Assembly: GCF_900177345.1 (NCBI RefSeq)
Contig: NZ_FWZT01000016.1
Span: 62,001-126,000 of the forward strand
Source of the DNA: Pseudobacteriovorax antillogorgiicola
GTDB taxonomy: Bacteria > Bdellovibrionota_B > Oligoflexia > Oligoflexales > Oligoflexaceae
DNA: 64,000 bases
Direction: 5' to 3'
The translations under genes were made by a program, and so were the position numbers. Below, one piece after another: positions 36,972 through 45,189 of the stretch; within the stretch, counting starts at the first letter, position 1; each line of letters begins with the position of its first letter. The notes beneath the pieces were generated by a model. That model had not been told where the DNA came from, did no database searches, and was given only the letters and a program-made list of their open reading frames with translations.

Positions 36972-37975
36972 TCGTCTATATGAAACAGTACTCTGCTTTT
37001 TTTCTAATAGCTATGCTGTTTCTTATGAGTGGGATCTACCTTCTGGATGACTGGCCTCGGATCGAGGCCTGGGTTACGATTTCCCAGCTCCTAGAGCAAG
37101 TCGATGTTCAGTTGATTTTGCATCTGCGACTGCCGAGACTGATCATGGCCATCTGCAATGGATTACTTTTGTCCCTGGCAGGGGCTTTGACTCAGGCTAT
37201 CTTCAAAAACCCTTTGGCTGCTCCCAGCCTTGTTGGAGTCTCAACAGGAGCCTCGCTATTTGCGGCCTTCTTTATCTTCGCAAGTAGCCAACTCGCTCTA
37301 GGTTTCTTGGACGGTGTATCGATTCCCATGGCGGCCTTTGTAGGGGCAAGCCTAACATGTTTGATGGTCTTTCGACTCAGCTGGATTGCTGGTAAGAGCA
37401 ATCTCGCTATATTGATACTCGCCGGTGTCGCTGTGAATGCCGTTTGCGGGGCGCTACTAGGCTTTTTGATATTCTCGGCCGATGATGAGAGCCTGCGATC
37501 AATCAATTTCTGGTCTCTTGGAAGTATAGGGTCGCAGGAGTGGTCGGCAGTCCTCATCACAGCGATAACAACGGTGATAGTTGTTATCTTTAGCTTTCGC
37601 TTCGCAGATGCCTTGAACGCGATATCCCTCGGGGAAAGTGTCGCCCGACACCTGGGATTTTCAGTGGAAAAGATCAAGGTTCAAACGATTGCCCTGATTG
37701 CCTTGAGCGTTGGCGTTTCGGTGTCATTCTGTGGCTTGATAGGGTTTGTGGGGCTTGTTGTGCCCCATATAGCACGGATGATATGGGGAGCAGAGAATCG
37801 GCAAGTGTTGAAGGGGTGTGTGATTTTAGGCCCGAGTCTTATCCTACTTGCTGATTACGTAGCAAAAACGGTGGTATTTCCAGCGGAGTTACCGATTGGA
37901 ATCGTTACGAGTGGTGTCGGTGGACCTTTCTTTATGTATCTCCTCCTTCGCTATAAGAAACGGGGGCACTTATGA
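36959..37975 (+). CDS. hmuU: Heme ABC transporter permease (FecCD family)
   Basis: A 338-aa integral membrane protein with about 9-10 segments. The FecCD signatures RLPRLIMAICNGLLLSLAGA and QAIFKNPLAAPSLVG are intact, and GLIGFVGLVVPHIARM is the cytoplasmic coupling region. It forms a homodimeric channel with HmuV. The first ATG is chosen because GGAG lies 8 nt upstream; two internal ATG codons are alternatives. It overlaps hmuT by 13 bp and hmuV by 4 bp (ATGA). Confidence 0.93.
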   Translation: MAIMIVYMKQYSAFFLIAMLFLMSGIYLLDDWPRIEAWVTISQLLEQVDVQLILHLRLPRLIMAICNGLLLSLAGALTQAIFKNPLAAPSLVGVSTGASLFAAFFIFASSQLALGFLDGVSIPMAAFVGASLTCLMVFRLSWIAGKSNLAILILAGVAVNAVCGALLGFLIFSADDESLRSINFWSLGSIGSQEWSAVLITAITTVIVVIFSFRFADALNAISLGESVARHLGFSVEKIKVQTIALIALSVGVSVSFCGLIGFVGLVVPHIARMIWGAENRQVLKGCVILGPSLILLADYVAKTVVFPAELPIGIVTSGVGGPFFMYLLLRYKKRGHL

Positions 37976-38727
37976 TTCAAGTTCAACACCTTAGCTTTGG
38001 CATTGGACATACAAAGATTCTTCGCAATATCAACCTTGAGATAAGGGCTGGCGAATTTGTGGCGATACTGGGTCCTAACGGCTCAGGAAAGACCACTTTG
38101 ATGAAGCATTTAACTGGTGATCTCAAGGCCGAGCAGGGCCAAGTCTTTCTCAAACAGAGGGCTATTCAAGACTACAGTCCCCAGGACTTGGCTTTAACCC
38201 GTTCGGTGCTTGAGCAGTCACTGATAGCGAGTTTTCCATTCATCGGCCGACAGATCTTAAAGATGGGGATGATGAAGCCAGATCAAGCAGCGTGGAACCA
38301 CGGGGTTCGTGTGTTCGAATTGACTCATCTCTTAGACAAGAAGATCACTGAAATGTCTGGAGGGGAAGTCCAGCGTATCAACGGCGCTCGGGTTTACCTG
38401 CAAGCCCTAACGAAAGATCAGGGTTTTCATAGTATTTTCCTTGATGAGCCTACATCTGCTCTAGATATCGGTTTTCAGATCAAAGTGATGAGGAATTTTA
38501 AGAGGCTTTGTGAAACGGGAAACTATGCCGTATGTGCTGTCTTACATGATTTGAATCTAGCAAAGTTACTGGCAGATAGAATTGTTTTGATGAAGGACGG
38601 CCGACTTGATTTTGTGGGCTACCCTGAAGAGGCGCTTAGCCCAGAGCGACTTTGCTCAGTATTTGACTTAAATCTAGATGACCTTAGCAGTCATTCTCAT
38701 ATTCATCCATTCACGAAATCCCAATAA
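37972..38727 (+). CDS. hmuV: Heme ABC transporter ATP-binding protein
   Basis: A 251-aa ABC ATPase: Walker A GPNGSGKTT near residue 35, signature MSGGEVQR near 125, Walker B FLDEPTSALD near 152 and switch His in VLHDLNLA. It powers HmuU. The start ATG overlaps the hmuU stop (ATGA), showing coupled translation. Confidence 0.95.
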   Translation: MIQVQHLSFGIGHTKILRNINLEIRAGEFVAILGPNGSGKTTLMKHLTGDLKAEQGQVFLKQRAIQDYSPQDLALTRSVLEQSLIASFPFIGRQILKMGMMKPDQAAWNHGVRVFELTHLLDKKITEMSGGEVQRINGARVYLQALTKDQGFHSIFLDEPTSALDIGFQIKVMRNFKRLCETGNYAVCAVLHDLNLAKLLADRIVLMKDGRLDFVGYPEEALSPERLCSVFDLNLDDLSSHSHIHPFTKSQ

Positions 38728-38738
38728 AGGAAAGAACT

Positions 38739-39770
38739 ATGACACATGTAGCTGAAGAGATAAAAAATCGATGGCAGGAATTTAGTAGCCAGAATCCCAA
38801 AGTACGGATTTTCGATGCGGCCAAGCAGCTAGAGGTTAGTGAGGAGCAATTACTTCTCATTGACGAGAATCAGAGCGTGATACCACTCGTGGCAGACATG
38901 CCTCGGATCTTGAAGTCTATCAGAAGCTTAGGAAAAGTTATGGCTCTTACCAGGAACCCTAGTTGCGTGATTGAAACCAAGGGGGTCTATGATAAATTAG
39001 AGTTTCATGGACCCATGGGGCTTGCCCTGAACCCAGGAATCGACTTACGATTGTTTCTCCGCAATTGGCGCCATGCGTACGCTGTGGAGAGTCGCAAGCA
39101 AGATCGTACTCTAAGGTCGATTCAATTCTTCAATCGCTTTGGGGAAGCGGTCCATAAAATTTACGCTTTAGATCAAGAGCAGCAGCAAGCCTTTGAACAG
39201 ATTAGTCAAGATCTTCGGGATGATCGTGACTTTGGATTCGTTTTGGTTGAATCAAAACCGGAGGCACAGTCTTCGAAGCCTTACGATAAAAAACTGTTTC
39301 TAGAAGAATGGGCTCAGCTGAAAGACACACACGAATTCTTCCAGCTTTTGAAACGGCATGGTTTGCTTCGGGTTGATGCGATGAAAGCAGCCGAAGGAAC
39401 TTATACGGAAAGACTGCCATTGAGTGCCTTAGAGGTCCTCTTCCAAAGAGTCGTTGAGCAACAGCAAGACTTTATGGCTTTCGTGGGCAACGATGATATG
39501 ATTCAAATATTCACCGGGAAAGCTCAGACCTATCGAAAGATGGGCTCTTGGTTGAATTTTCTCGATCGCGAGTTCAACCTTCATTTTAATGCCCAAGATG
39601 TAGGTTCAGTATACAAAGTGACTAAACCCAGTGTCGATGGCGACATCACCAGCCTAGAGATCTATAGTCATGAGGGCCAGCTTATCTGTCAGTTTTTTGG
39701 TGAACGCAAGCCGGGACAGCCTGAACTAGAGTCTTGGCGGAACCTACTGGCGACAGTAGCTGCCCAATAA
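38739..39770 (+). CDS. hmuS: Heme utilisation protein of the HemS/ChuS/HmuS family
   Basis: A 343-aa cytoplasmic protein made of two structural repeats, as in HemS/ChuS. Typical segments: RIFDAAKQLEVSEEQLL, MALTRNPSCVIETKGVYD, FHGPMGLALNPGIDLRLFL and FQLLKRHGLLR. The family binds imported heme, and some members degrade it to release iron. It is the last gene before a hairpin at 39779, 11 nt downstream of hmuV. AAAGGAAAG is the ribosome-binding site. Confidence 0.92.
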   Translation: MTHVAEEIKNRWQEFSSQNPKVRIFDAAKQLEVSEEQLLLIDENQSVIPLVADMPRILKSIRSLGKVMALTRNPSCVIETKGVYDKLEFHGPMGLALNPGIDLRLFLRNWRHAYAVESRKQDRTLRSIQFFNRFGEAVHKIYALDQEQQQAFEQISQDLRDDRDFGFVLVESKPEAQSSKPYDKKLFLEEWAQLKDTHEFFQLLKRHGLLRVDAMKAAEGTYTERLPLSALEVLFQRVVEQQQDFMAFVGNDDMIQIFTGKAQTYRKMGSWLNFLDREFNLHFNAQDVGSVYKVTKPSVDGDITSLEIYSHEGQLICQFFGERKPGQPELESWRNLLATVAAQ

Positions 39771-39778
39771 AAAAACTT

Positions 39779-39801
39779 GCTGCTGGTCACTTACCAGCAG
39801 C
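39779..39801 (-). terminator. Hairpin downstream of hmuS
   Basis: A 9-bp stem (GCTGCTGGT / ACCAGCAGC) with a 5-nt loop lies 8 nt past the hmuS stop. The A run lies on its left, so an intrinsic terminator would be read on the minus strand. On the plus strand it may still act as a boundary. Confidence 0.45.
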
Positions 39802-39876
39802 TTGCCTGCCTTTCATCATGAGATCCTATCAATCCAGACATAGCGACATCGAAATTCGTTGACAAGAATTCTAAAT

Positions 39877-39899
39877 ATGATAATGAGAATAATTATCAT
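39877..39899. promoter_or_regulatory. Fur box, identical to the one at 41191
   Basis: A palindromic operator with arms ATGATAAT and ATTATCAT around a GAGAATA core. Its 19-bp centre matches the Fur consensus at 17 positions. It lies 25-48 nt upstream of the chaN-like gene. Confidence 0.85.
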
Positions 39900-39924
39900 T
39901 TAAACGAATCCTACGGAGGACTTT

Positions 39925-40812
39925 ATGAGTCGTTGGATAGTAACACTTATGTGTCTTGGTTTGTTTTCAAGCACAGGCATGGCACGCATCATCGATCTTA
40001 ATCATGGCAAAGAGGTGAGCCTTGGTGATCTAGCTTCTGAGGGACCAATCTTTGTGGTGGGAGAGCAGCACTACACCGATGAAATCCAGAAGGCTACAGC
40101 AAAATTAATTGCCGGTATCGTTCGCAGCCAAAAAAACCAGAACTCCTTTGATTTTGGCTGGGAGTTTTTGAATATCGACCAAAAAGAGCAGGTGAACATG
40201 GCTCTCAAACGCTATTGGAACAAGGAAACCTCTACAAAAGAGGCTTTGGGGGAGCTGCTCGGGCCCTACGAGGGAAATCAGAGCTACGGGGTCGTTTTAG
40301 AGGCCATACGGCGCCTCAATGGTTCTGTGATTCCATTGAATCTATCGCGATCTATCAAGAGTCAGGTTTCTCAAGGAGGCATGGAAGCGCTCGACCCAGA
40401 GTGGCTTCCCCAGGATTTCGCCTTGGGATCACTGTCATACTACGAAAGATTCTTAGATGCTATGGGTGGTCATGGCGGAGCCCAAGTTGATAACTACTTT
40501 GCGGCTCAGTCTTTGGTGGATAATACGATGGCAAAAGAACTTCTTGCTGAGCGTCAATTTCCTCTATCATTCCTTCTTTGTGGTAGCTTTCACAGTGACT
40601 ATCGCCACGGAGTCGTCGAAGAACTAGAGCGTCGCTCGCCGTTTAATCCAACAGTGATTACTTTTGTTTCGGACCATGGCCAAACTACCGCTGAAATCAT
40701 CTCTGAGCTTCAGGATGAGCGCTATGGGCTGAGGGCAGATTTCGCTGTCGCAGTAAAGTCAAATAATCAGCTAAACCCTGAATTACTTACGCAGGAGGTC
40801 TCCCATGATTGA
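39925..40812 (+). CDS. ChaN-like heme-associated protein (DUF399)
   Basis: A 295-aa exported protein (signal peptide ending near GMARI). GEQHYTDEIQ near residue 48 and LCGSFHSDYRHG near 230 carry the two His motifs of the ChaN family, an iron-regulated heme-binding lipoprotein in Campylobacter (known in the literature). No lipobox Cys is evident, so it is probably periplasmic. A Fur box lies just upstream. Its stop overlaps the winged-helix gene by 8 bp. It likely assists heme capture or handling in the envelope. Confidence 0.78.
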   Translation: MSRWIVTLMCLGLFSSTGMARIIDLNHGKEVSLGDLASEGPIFVVGEQHYTDEIQKATAKLIAGIVRSQKNQNSFDFGWEFLNIDQKEQVNMALKRYWNKETSTKEALGELLGPYEGNQSYGVVLEAIRRLNGSVIPLNLSRSIKSQVSQGGMEALDPEWLPQDFALGSLSYYERFLDAMGGHGGAQVDNYFAAQSLVDNTMAKELLAERQFPLSFLLCGSFHSDYRHGVVEELERRSPFNPTVITFVSDHGQTTAEIISELQDERYGLRADFAVAVKSNNQLNPELLTQEVSHD

Positions 40813-41188
40813 GTTTGAACGAGCGATCCTAGAGTGCGATGGCCTAAAATTAGATTTGGAGAATTACGAAGCGTTCCATGAAGAGCGTTCATTGCATCTA
40901 ACACTCAGCGAATTTCGGGTCTTATCAGCGCTACTCTGGAAGGTTGGAGTGGTGCGATCCAGACAACAGCTTCTGCGGACCATCGCTCCGAATCATAAGA
41001 TCATTCCTCGTAATATCGATGTCCATATCCAGGCTTTGAGAAAAAAACTAGGGCCTATGGGGCAGGCTATACACACTGTTAGAGGTCTTGGCTATAAATG
41101 GAATTCTCATTCTCAAGAGGCAAGTCCCACTTTAATTGAAGGTTTTACAAAAAAACACCTTGTAGAAAACTCTGGGTATGCGGTATGA
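40805..41188 (+). CDS. Stand-alone OmpR/PhoB-type winged-helix DNA-binding protein
   Basis: A 127-aa protein consisting of an OmpR/PhoB-family effector domain: LHLTLSEFRVLSALL, the recognition-helix region NIDVHIQALRKKLG and the wing THVRGLGYKW-like IHTVRGLGYKWN. There is no receiver domain. The start lies within the chaN-like gene (8-bp overlap) and has AGGAGG before it, so it is made with the ChaN-like protein under the Fur box at 39877. It probably regulates heme or iron genes, but the target is not known. Confidence 0.85.
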   Translation: MIEFERAILECDGLKLDLENYEAFHEERSLHLTLSEFRVLSALLWKVGVVRSRQQLLRTIAPNHKIIPRNIDVHIQALRKKLGPMGQAIHTVRGLGYKWNSHSQEASPTLIEGFTKKHLVENSGYAV

Positions 41189-41190
41189 AA

Positions 41191-41213
41191 ATGATAATGA
41201 GAATAATTATCAT
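41191..41213. promoter_or_regulatory. Fur box, exact copy of 39877
   Basis: The same 23-bp palindrome as at 39877, located 3 nt past the winged-helix stop and 16 nt before the second hmuY-like start. It gives that gene its own iron-responsive promoter. Confidence 0.85.
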
Positions 41214-41228
41214 ATAAGGACATCTCAA

Positions 41229-41834
41229 ATGAAGTTATACTATGCCTTACCACTTTGTTTACTCCTAGCTTGTGGATCAGAGCAAGGTAGTGAACGATCG
41301 GGCAATGAGTCGAACGATACGGCACTAGCACGAGAGAATACCAAGCCAAGCTCAAGCAGGGAATCTACAGAACGAATCGCTGCAGAGCCAGTTACAGTTA
41401 CAGTGGATGCCTCGTCATATGAGAACCCAATCTTCCTTAAGTTCGAAGAAGGGTTGATTGTTGCAGAGCAAGACTCGGCTTGGGATCTCAGTGTCAAGCG
41501 CACTCAGTTTCAGACTAATTCCGGAACTAGTGGCGATGGTGCAATCGGAGTGTTTCATAGCGGTAAAAAAGATTTCGAGGCTGTTAACGAATGTGTATTT
41601 GATGCCCTGGCTTATGACGAAGAACTTCCAGTTCCAGGCCCCCCTGGATCAGGGACTTTTTCCGGAAATCCAATACTAAACGATTGGTATGATTATGATT
41701 TTGCGACTCACAGTGTCACATCCAAAGGCGATGTGTATCTGGTGACTGACGAGAATGTATGTTTTAAGCTTCAAATACTCGGCTATAGCCGAGGTGTCTT
41801 TGAGATTCGTACGGCAAGCCTCCCTTTGCCGTAG
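41229..41834 (+). CDS. Second HmuY-like lipoprotein
   Basis: About 201 aa with lipobox LCLLLAC. The arrangement is the same as the HmuY-like protein at 35534: WDLSVKRTQFQTN and DWYDYDFATHSVT followed by VYLVTDEN and LQILGYS. There is an extra Cys (NECVFD; ENVCFK). It is probably a surface heme-binding paralogue for a different heme source or receptor. ATG 41229 follows AAGGACATC; an upstream ATG at 41178 lies in the Fur box and is not a start. A hairpin at 41877 ends the unit. Confidence 0.8.
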   Translation: MKLYYALPLCLLLACGSEQGSERSGNESNDTALARENTKPSSSRESTERIAAEPVTVTVDASSYENPIFLKFEEGLIVAEQDSAWDLSVKRTQFQTNSGTSGDGAIGVFHSGKKDFEAVNECVFDALAYDEELPVPGPPGSGTFSGNPILNDWYDYDFATHSVTSKGDVYLVTDENVCFKLQILGYSRGVFEIRTASLPLP

Positions 41835-41876
41835 GAACGTTACTATTGTCGTAGACGGAACCCAGTAAGCGTTTAT

Positions 41877-41908
41877 GAGCCTGTTGATAGTTCTCAGCAG
41901 GCTCTTCT
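41877..41908 (+). terminator. Intrinsic terminator of the second hmuY-like gene
   Basis: A 10-bp stem with one G-U pair (GAGCCTGTTG / CAGCAGGCTC) and an 8-nt loop, followed by TTCTCGTT. It lies 43 nt past the stop and overlaps the first possible ATG of the next frame. Confidence 0.6.
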
Positions 41909-41991
41909 CGTTAGTACGGGTGAATTTGCCTATCTCTAAAACCCCAAGAATTCCGAATGAAAAGGGACGGTCTTTTACTCAGAGCTGGGTT

Positions 41992-44004
41992 GTGAAAGTC
42001 AAACCTTTAAATTTAGTCTTTCTGCTCCTGGGAGCTCTAGCAACGGGTAGCAGCATTAGCTATGCACAAGATCGAGTTTTAGTAGACTCGACTCTCGACC
42101 TCAATGAACTAACCATGGGTAAGGCTTATGTGCGACCGACTGGCAAGATTCAATTCATTCCGGAGCACTTCGTAAACGCGGCAAATTATGCCGATAGTAT
42201 TTCTAAGGCAGTCGAGGTTCCAATCGGGGAGAGCTGGACGACGGAAGCTGGTCTTAGTGGGGTGTCCTATGGCACCTATATTTTAAAATTAAATATTCCA
42301 AAGTCTCTAAGCCTCATCGCTTGGCAAGAGAATATTGGGCTGAATGCAGCATTTGAGGTAGAGGTCTTAGAAACAGGGGCAATTGTTGCCTACTCTGGTA
42401 AAATAGGCACTAGCCGTGAGACGGAGCTTCACTGGTGGCTCAGCCGGACCTACCCTATCTATACCCACGAAAATTCTGAACTAACCCTGCTCATTCGCGT
42501 GAGTAGCTTCAACTTCAATGCGAGAGGCATCTTGATCCCGCCAAAGATCGGCCATTATGAGATTCTCATTCGAGAGACATTTCTCAACCTGCTCGGTAGG
42601 GTATCTGGTTTGGCGGTACTGCTATTGCTTGGGCTCTATCATTTACTCTTTTACTTGAGCCGTCGACAAGGGGATCTTACGAGTCTTTACTTTTCCTTAG
42701 GCTGCTTCGTCATGGTATTCCGACAATTAAGTGCCGATCGTATTATAGAATCACTGTTTCCTGGTGGGGCCGCTGCCTACGATCAGATCAATTTTCGAAT
42801 CCTCTACTCAACTATGATTCTAGTTCCACTTTTGATCTTTCAATACTACAAACATCTTATAGAGGGCTTTCTGATCAACGATCGACTGGCGAAGGTTGCA
42901 ATGATCTTATCTTTGATACCACTTATTTATCCTTTTGTTGCACCAGACTATCCATCCGTCAGACAGTTTGTCACATGGTTTGAAATTTATGATCTATTAG
43001 CGGCAGTTGCGCTGGTCGGCCTTCTCATTTACCATAGCCGACATAATGTTAAACATCGCGTTGAAGCTAGGATTAACCTTGGCTTTTGTATGGTGTTTGT
43101 CATCGCACTGATAAATGATGTTGGCTACGCCCATTATCTATGGGAAACCGCCAATACCATGTATTTTGCACTTATCGCGATGTTCCTAGGGCAAGCTATC
43201 TTACTAGCGGATAAGCATCATCGTGCGGTTGGGGTGCAGATTCACATGCAAGAAGCAAAGATTGTGCAGAGTGCCTTCCTGCCAAATGAAAAAAAATTTG
43301 GACCGATCGAAACCGAATCCTTCTATCAAGTGGCTGATCAGCAGGCCGGAGGTGATTACTTCGATTTTGTTTTCGATTCAGATAACCAAAGATTTTTTGC
43401 CTTTGCGGGGGACGTTACTGGGCATGGAGTTGCTTCGGCGTTGGTAACAGGAGCGGCTTCCGGAGCTATCAAAAGCTTTTTCACAAGAAGTGATGTGATT
43501 GATAAAGCCCCTATACCTTTAGTTCTTCAAAGCCTCAGCAAGGGCCTGAATGAGGCAGTTCTAGCTGTAGGCGCAAGGGCTGATAGGCTGATGACTATGG
43601 CGATGATCGGTATTGATTGCAAGGCGAATCGTGCCTATTACTGCAACGCTGGTCACCAGCCAGCCTATCATTTTTCGCCAAAGAATCGAAAGCTGCATAG
43701 CTTATGTGCTCCATCCCAACCATTTGGTTTGGATCGAAACATTTCGCTAGCAGTAGAAGAGTTTGCCTTGAGTAGTGATGACAGAATCTTTATGTATACC
43801 GACGGTCTGATCGAAAATGGAGGGCCGAAAGGAGAAAGGCTGAAGAAGCGACAACTGCTTTCGGTTCTTAAGTCGAGTTCTTCCATTGAGGAGGCGAAGG
43901 CTGCTCTCTTAGAATTGACTGCCAAAACTTGGAAGAACTTCCCGCCCGCTGATGATACCACATTTCTTTTTATGGAATATTCACAAAGTCCAGAGGTCGA
44001 ATGA
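41992..44004 (+). CDS. 7TMR-DISM receptor fused to a SpoIIE/RsbU-type PP2C phosphatase
   Basis: About 670 aa. A signal peptide (VFLLLGALATGSSISYA) is followed by a periplasmic 7TMR-DISMED2-like domain, seven membrane segments, a short helix (QIHMQEAKIVQSAFLPN), then a PP2C SpoIIE domain with the metal-binding motifs QAGGDYFDF, FAGDVTGHG, NAGHQPAY and YTDGLIENGG. It probably dephosphorylates an anti-sigma antagonist when the periplasmic domain senses a ligand, as RsbU-type phosphatases do. GTG 41992 is preferred over ATG 41875 because the latter falls in the terminator of the preceding gene; neither has a good ribosome-binding site. Confidence 0.82.
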   Translation: MKVKPLNLVFLLLGALATGSSISYAQDRVLVDSTLDLNELTMGKAYVRPTGKIQFIPEHFVNAANYADSISKAVEVPIGESWTTEAGLSGVSYGTYILKLNIPKSLSLIAWQENIGLNAAFEVEVLETGAIVAYSGKIGTSRETELHWWLSRTYPIYTHENSELTLLIRVSSFNFNARGILIPPKIGHYEILIRETFLNLLGRVSGLAVLLLLGLYHLLFYLSRRQGDLTSLYFSLGCFVMVFRQLSADRIIESLFPGGAAAYDQINFRILYSTMILVPLLIFQYYKHLIEGFLINDRLAKVAMILSLIPLIYPFVAPDYPSVRQFVTWFEIYDLLAAVALVGLLIYHSRHNVKHRVEARINLGFCMVFVIALINDVGYAHYLWETANTMYFALIAMFLGQAILLADKHHRAVGVQIHMQEAKIVQSAFLPNEKKFGPIETESFYQVADQQAGGDYFDFVFDSDNQRFFAFAGDVTGHGVASALVTGAASGAIKSFFTRSDVIDKAPIPLVLQSLSKGLNEAVLAVGARADRLMTMAMIGIDCKANRAYYCNAGHQPAYHFSPKNRKLHSLCAPSQPFGLDRNISLAVEEFALSSDDRIFMYTDGLIENGGPKGERLKKRQLLSVLKSSSSIEEAKAALLELTAKTWKNFPPADDTTFLFMEYSQSPEVE

Positions 44005-44077
44005 TTCTAAGGCTCAGACTTGACCCCTATCTGTCTATAAAAATCGTTCATCCTTGAAAAGAAATAAAACACTGAGG

Positions 44078-44118
44078 TTTCATGAACTAGTTAATCTAAC
44101 TAGAAAATCGTCATGAAA
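44078..44118. repeat. Nested inverted repeats
   Basis: An outer pair TTTCATGA (44078) / TCATGAAA (44111) encloses CTAGTT (44087) / AACTAG (44098). It lies between the PP2C receptor and protease genes. It may be a terminator, an operator or a small structured RNA. Confidence 0.35.
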
Positions 44119-44267
44119 GTCGCATCAGTCATACTCCAGGGTATAGGGTAGATGGCGTGATTTCCTAGATACAGCGGGAGATTTTCAGTATTGACCAAAA
44201 ATGAGATAAAGAGAATAACCAATACCAATGCAATCAGTAAATTTTTAATAACAATGATGAGGATGGT

Positions 44268-45116
44268 ATGACTCACGTGATCAGAATTCCAGTAGCACTC
44301 GCCGCCGTTGCAACTCTCTCGTTCTCTTGTGGAGTAGAACAAACGTCTGATTTGGAAATCCGAGGAGGAACCGTTGTCTCTGATGGTGATCTTACTGCTG
44401 TGCGGATGTCGACAGTAGCTCTTACCACAGATGTAGCTGGTTCCAGCGGGCAATCTCCATTATCACAAGGAAAATCATTTTGCTCGGGAACCATTATTGG
44501 AATGAGGACTATTGTAACAGCAGCTCATTGCATTCAAGCCCTTGAGGGACGTACGACCAAAGGAGATTTGCTTTTCCCTAAGGCTGAAGACTATCTCGTT
44601 CATTTCGATACCGAAGTTTCCAGTGGCGGAGATTATATCAAAGCAGCGGAAGTGATTCCACACCCTGATTGGAATCCAAGTCAAACCCTTTCGCCATTCC
44701 CTAGCAGTCGCCCCAACGATATTGGGTTAATCATCCTTTCCGAGGATATTCCAGACTACATGGTGCCCGTTGAAATTGCTGATGCTGGGCTTGAAGTTAG
44801 AGGCGAGAAAGCTGTCTTAGCTGGATACGGAGTGACACGGGGTCGTAACACCAATGACACTGGGGTTCTTCGTACTCTTGAAAACAGCTTCAGTAGTGAA
44901 AGCAGCAATATCGCACGAGTCAGTCATGGCTCTTGGTTCAAAGGAATCTGTGCTGGAGACTCAGGTGGCCCAGCTTATGCCGAGGTTGATGGAGAATTAC
45001 AGCTTGTAGGTGCTGCAAGCACTGGGATCGAGATTCCGCTCTTGGGCTGTATTGGCAGCAATAGCAACTCAACTGATGTACGTTACTACAAAGACTGGAT
45101 CAACTCCAATAAGTAG
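44268..45116 (+). CDS. Trypsin-like serine protease, exported lipoprotein
   Basis: A 282-aa S1-family protease. The N-terminus ends in ATLSFSC, a lipobox, so it is probably lipid-anchored. The catalytic triad is complete: His87 in TAAHC, Asp151 in NDIGL, Ser232 in GDSGGP. IRGGT near residue 31 resembles the activation site (R-IVGG-like), suggesting a zymogen. GAGGATGGT precedes the ATG. The ends form a hairpin with the convergent mod operon. Confidence 0.9.
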   Translation: MTHVIRIPVALAAVATLSFSCGVEQTSDLEIRGGTVVSDGDLTAVRMSTVALTTDVAGSSGQSPLSQGKSFCSGTIIGMRTIVTAAHCIQALEGRTTKGDLLFPKAEDYLVHFDTEVSSGGDYIKAAEVIPHPDWNPSQTLSPFPSSRPNDIGLIILSEDIPDYMVPVEIADAGLEVRGEKAVLAGYGVTRGRNTNDTGVLRTLENSFSSESSNIARVSHGSWFKGICAGDSGGPAYAEVDGELQLVGAASTGIEIPLLGCIGSNSNSTDVRYYKDWINSNK

Positions 45117-45128
45117 TTGCTGCGATTG

Positions 45129-45189
45129 TAGGCACTAATATCTCTGAATCCTCTGAGAAAAATTTTTTGGAGGATTCAATGAGTGCCTA
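45129..45189. terminator. Convergent-gene hairpin between the protease gene and modC
   Basis: TGAATCCTC / GAGGATTCA (inner, 9 bp) within TAGGCACT / AGTGCCTA (outer, 8 bp). The inner loop contains A and T runs. It overlaps the modC 3' end. It is likely a bidirectional terminator, although no T tract follows the stem. Confidence 0.45.

Noticed and set aside
41178-41228. An earlier ATG for the second HmuY-like gene
   Set aside because: It lies across the Fur box and the end of the winged-helix gene, and its extension has no signal peptide. ATG 41229 with AAGGACATC gives a proper lipobox N-terminus.
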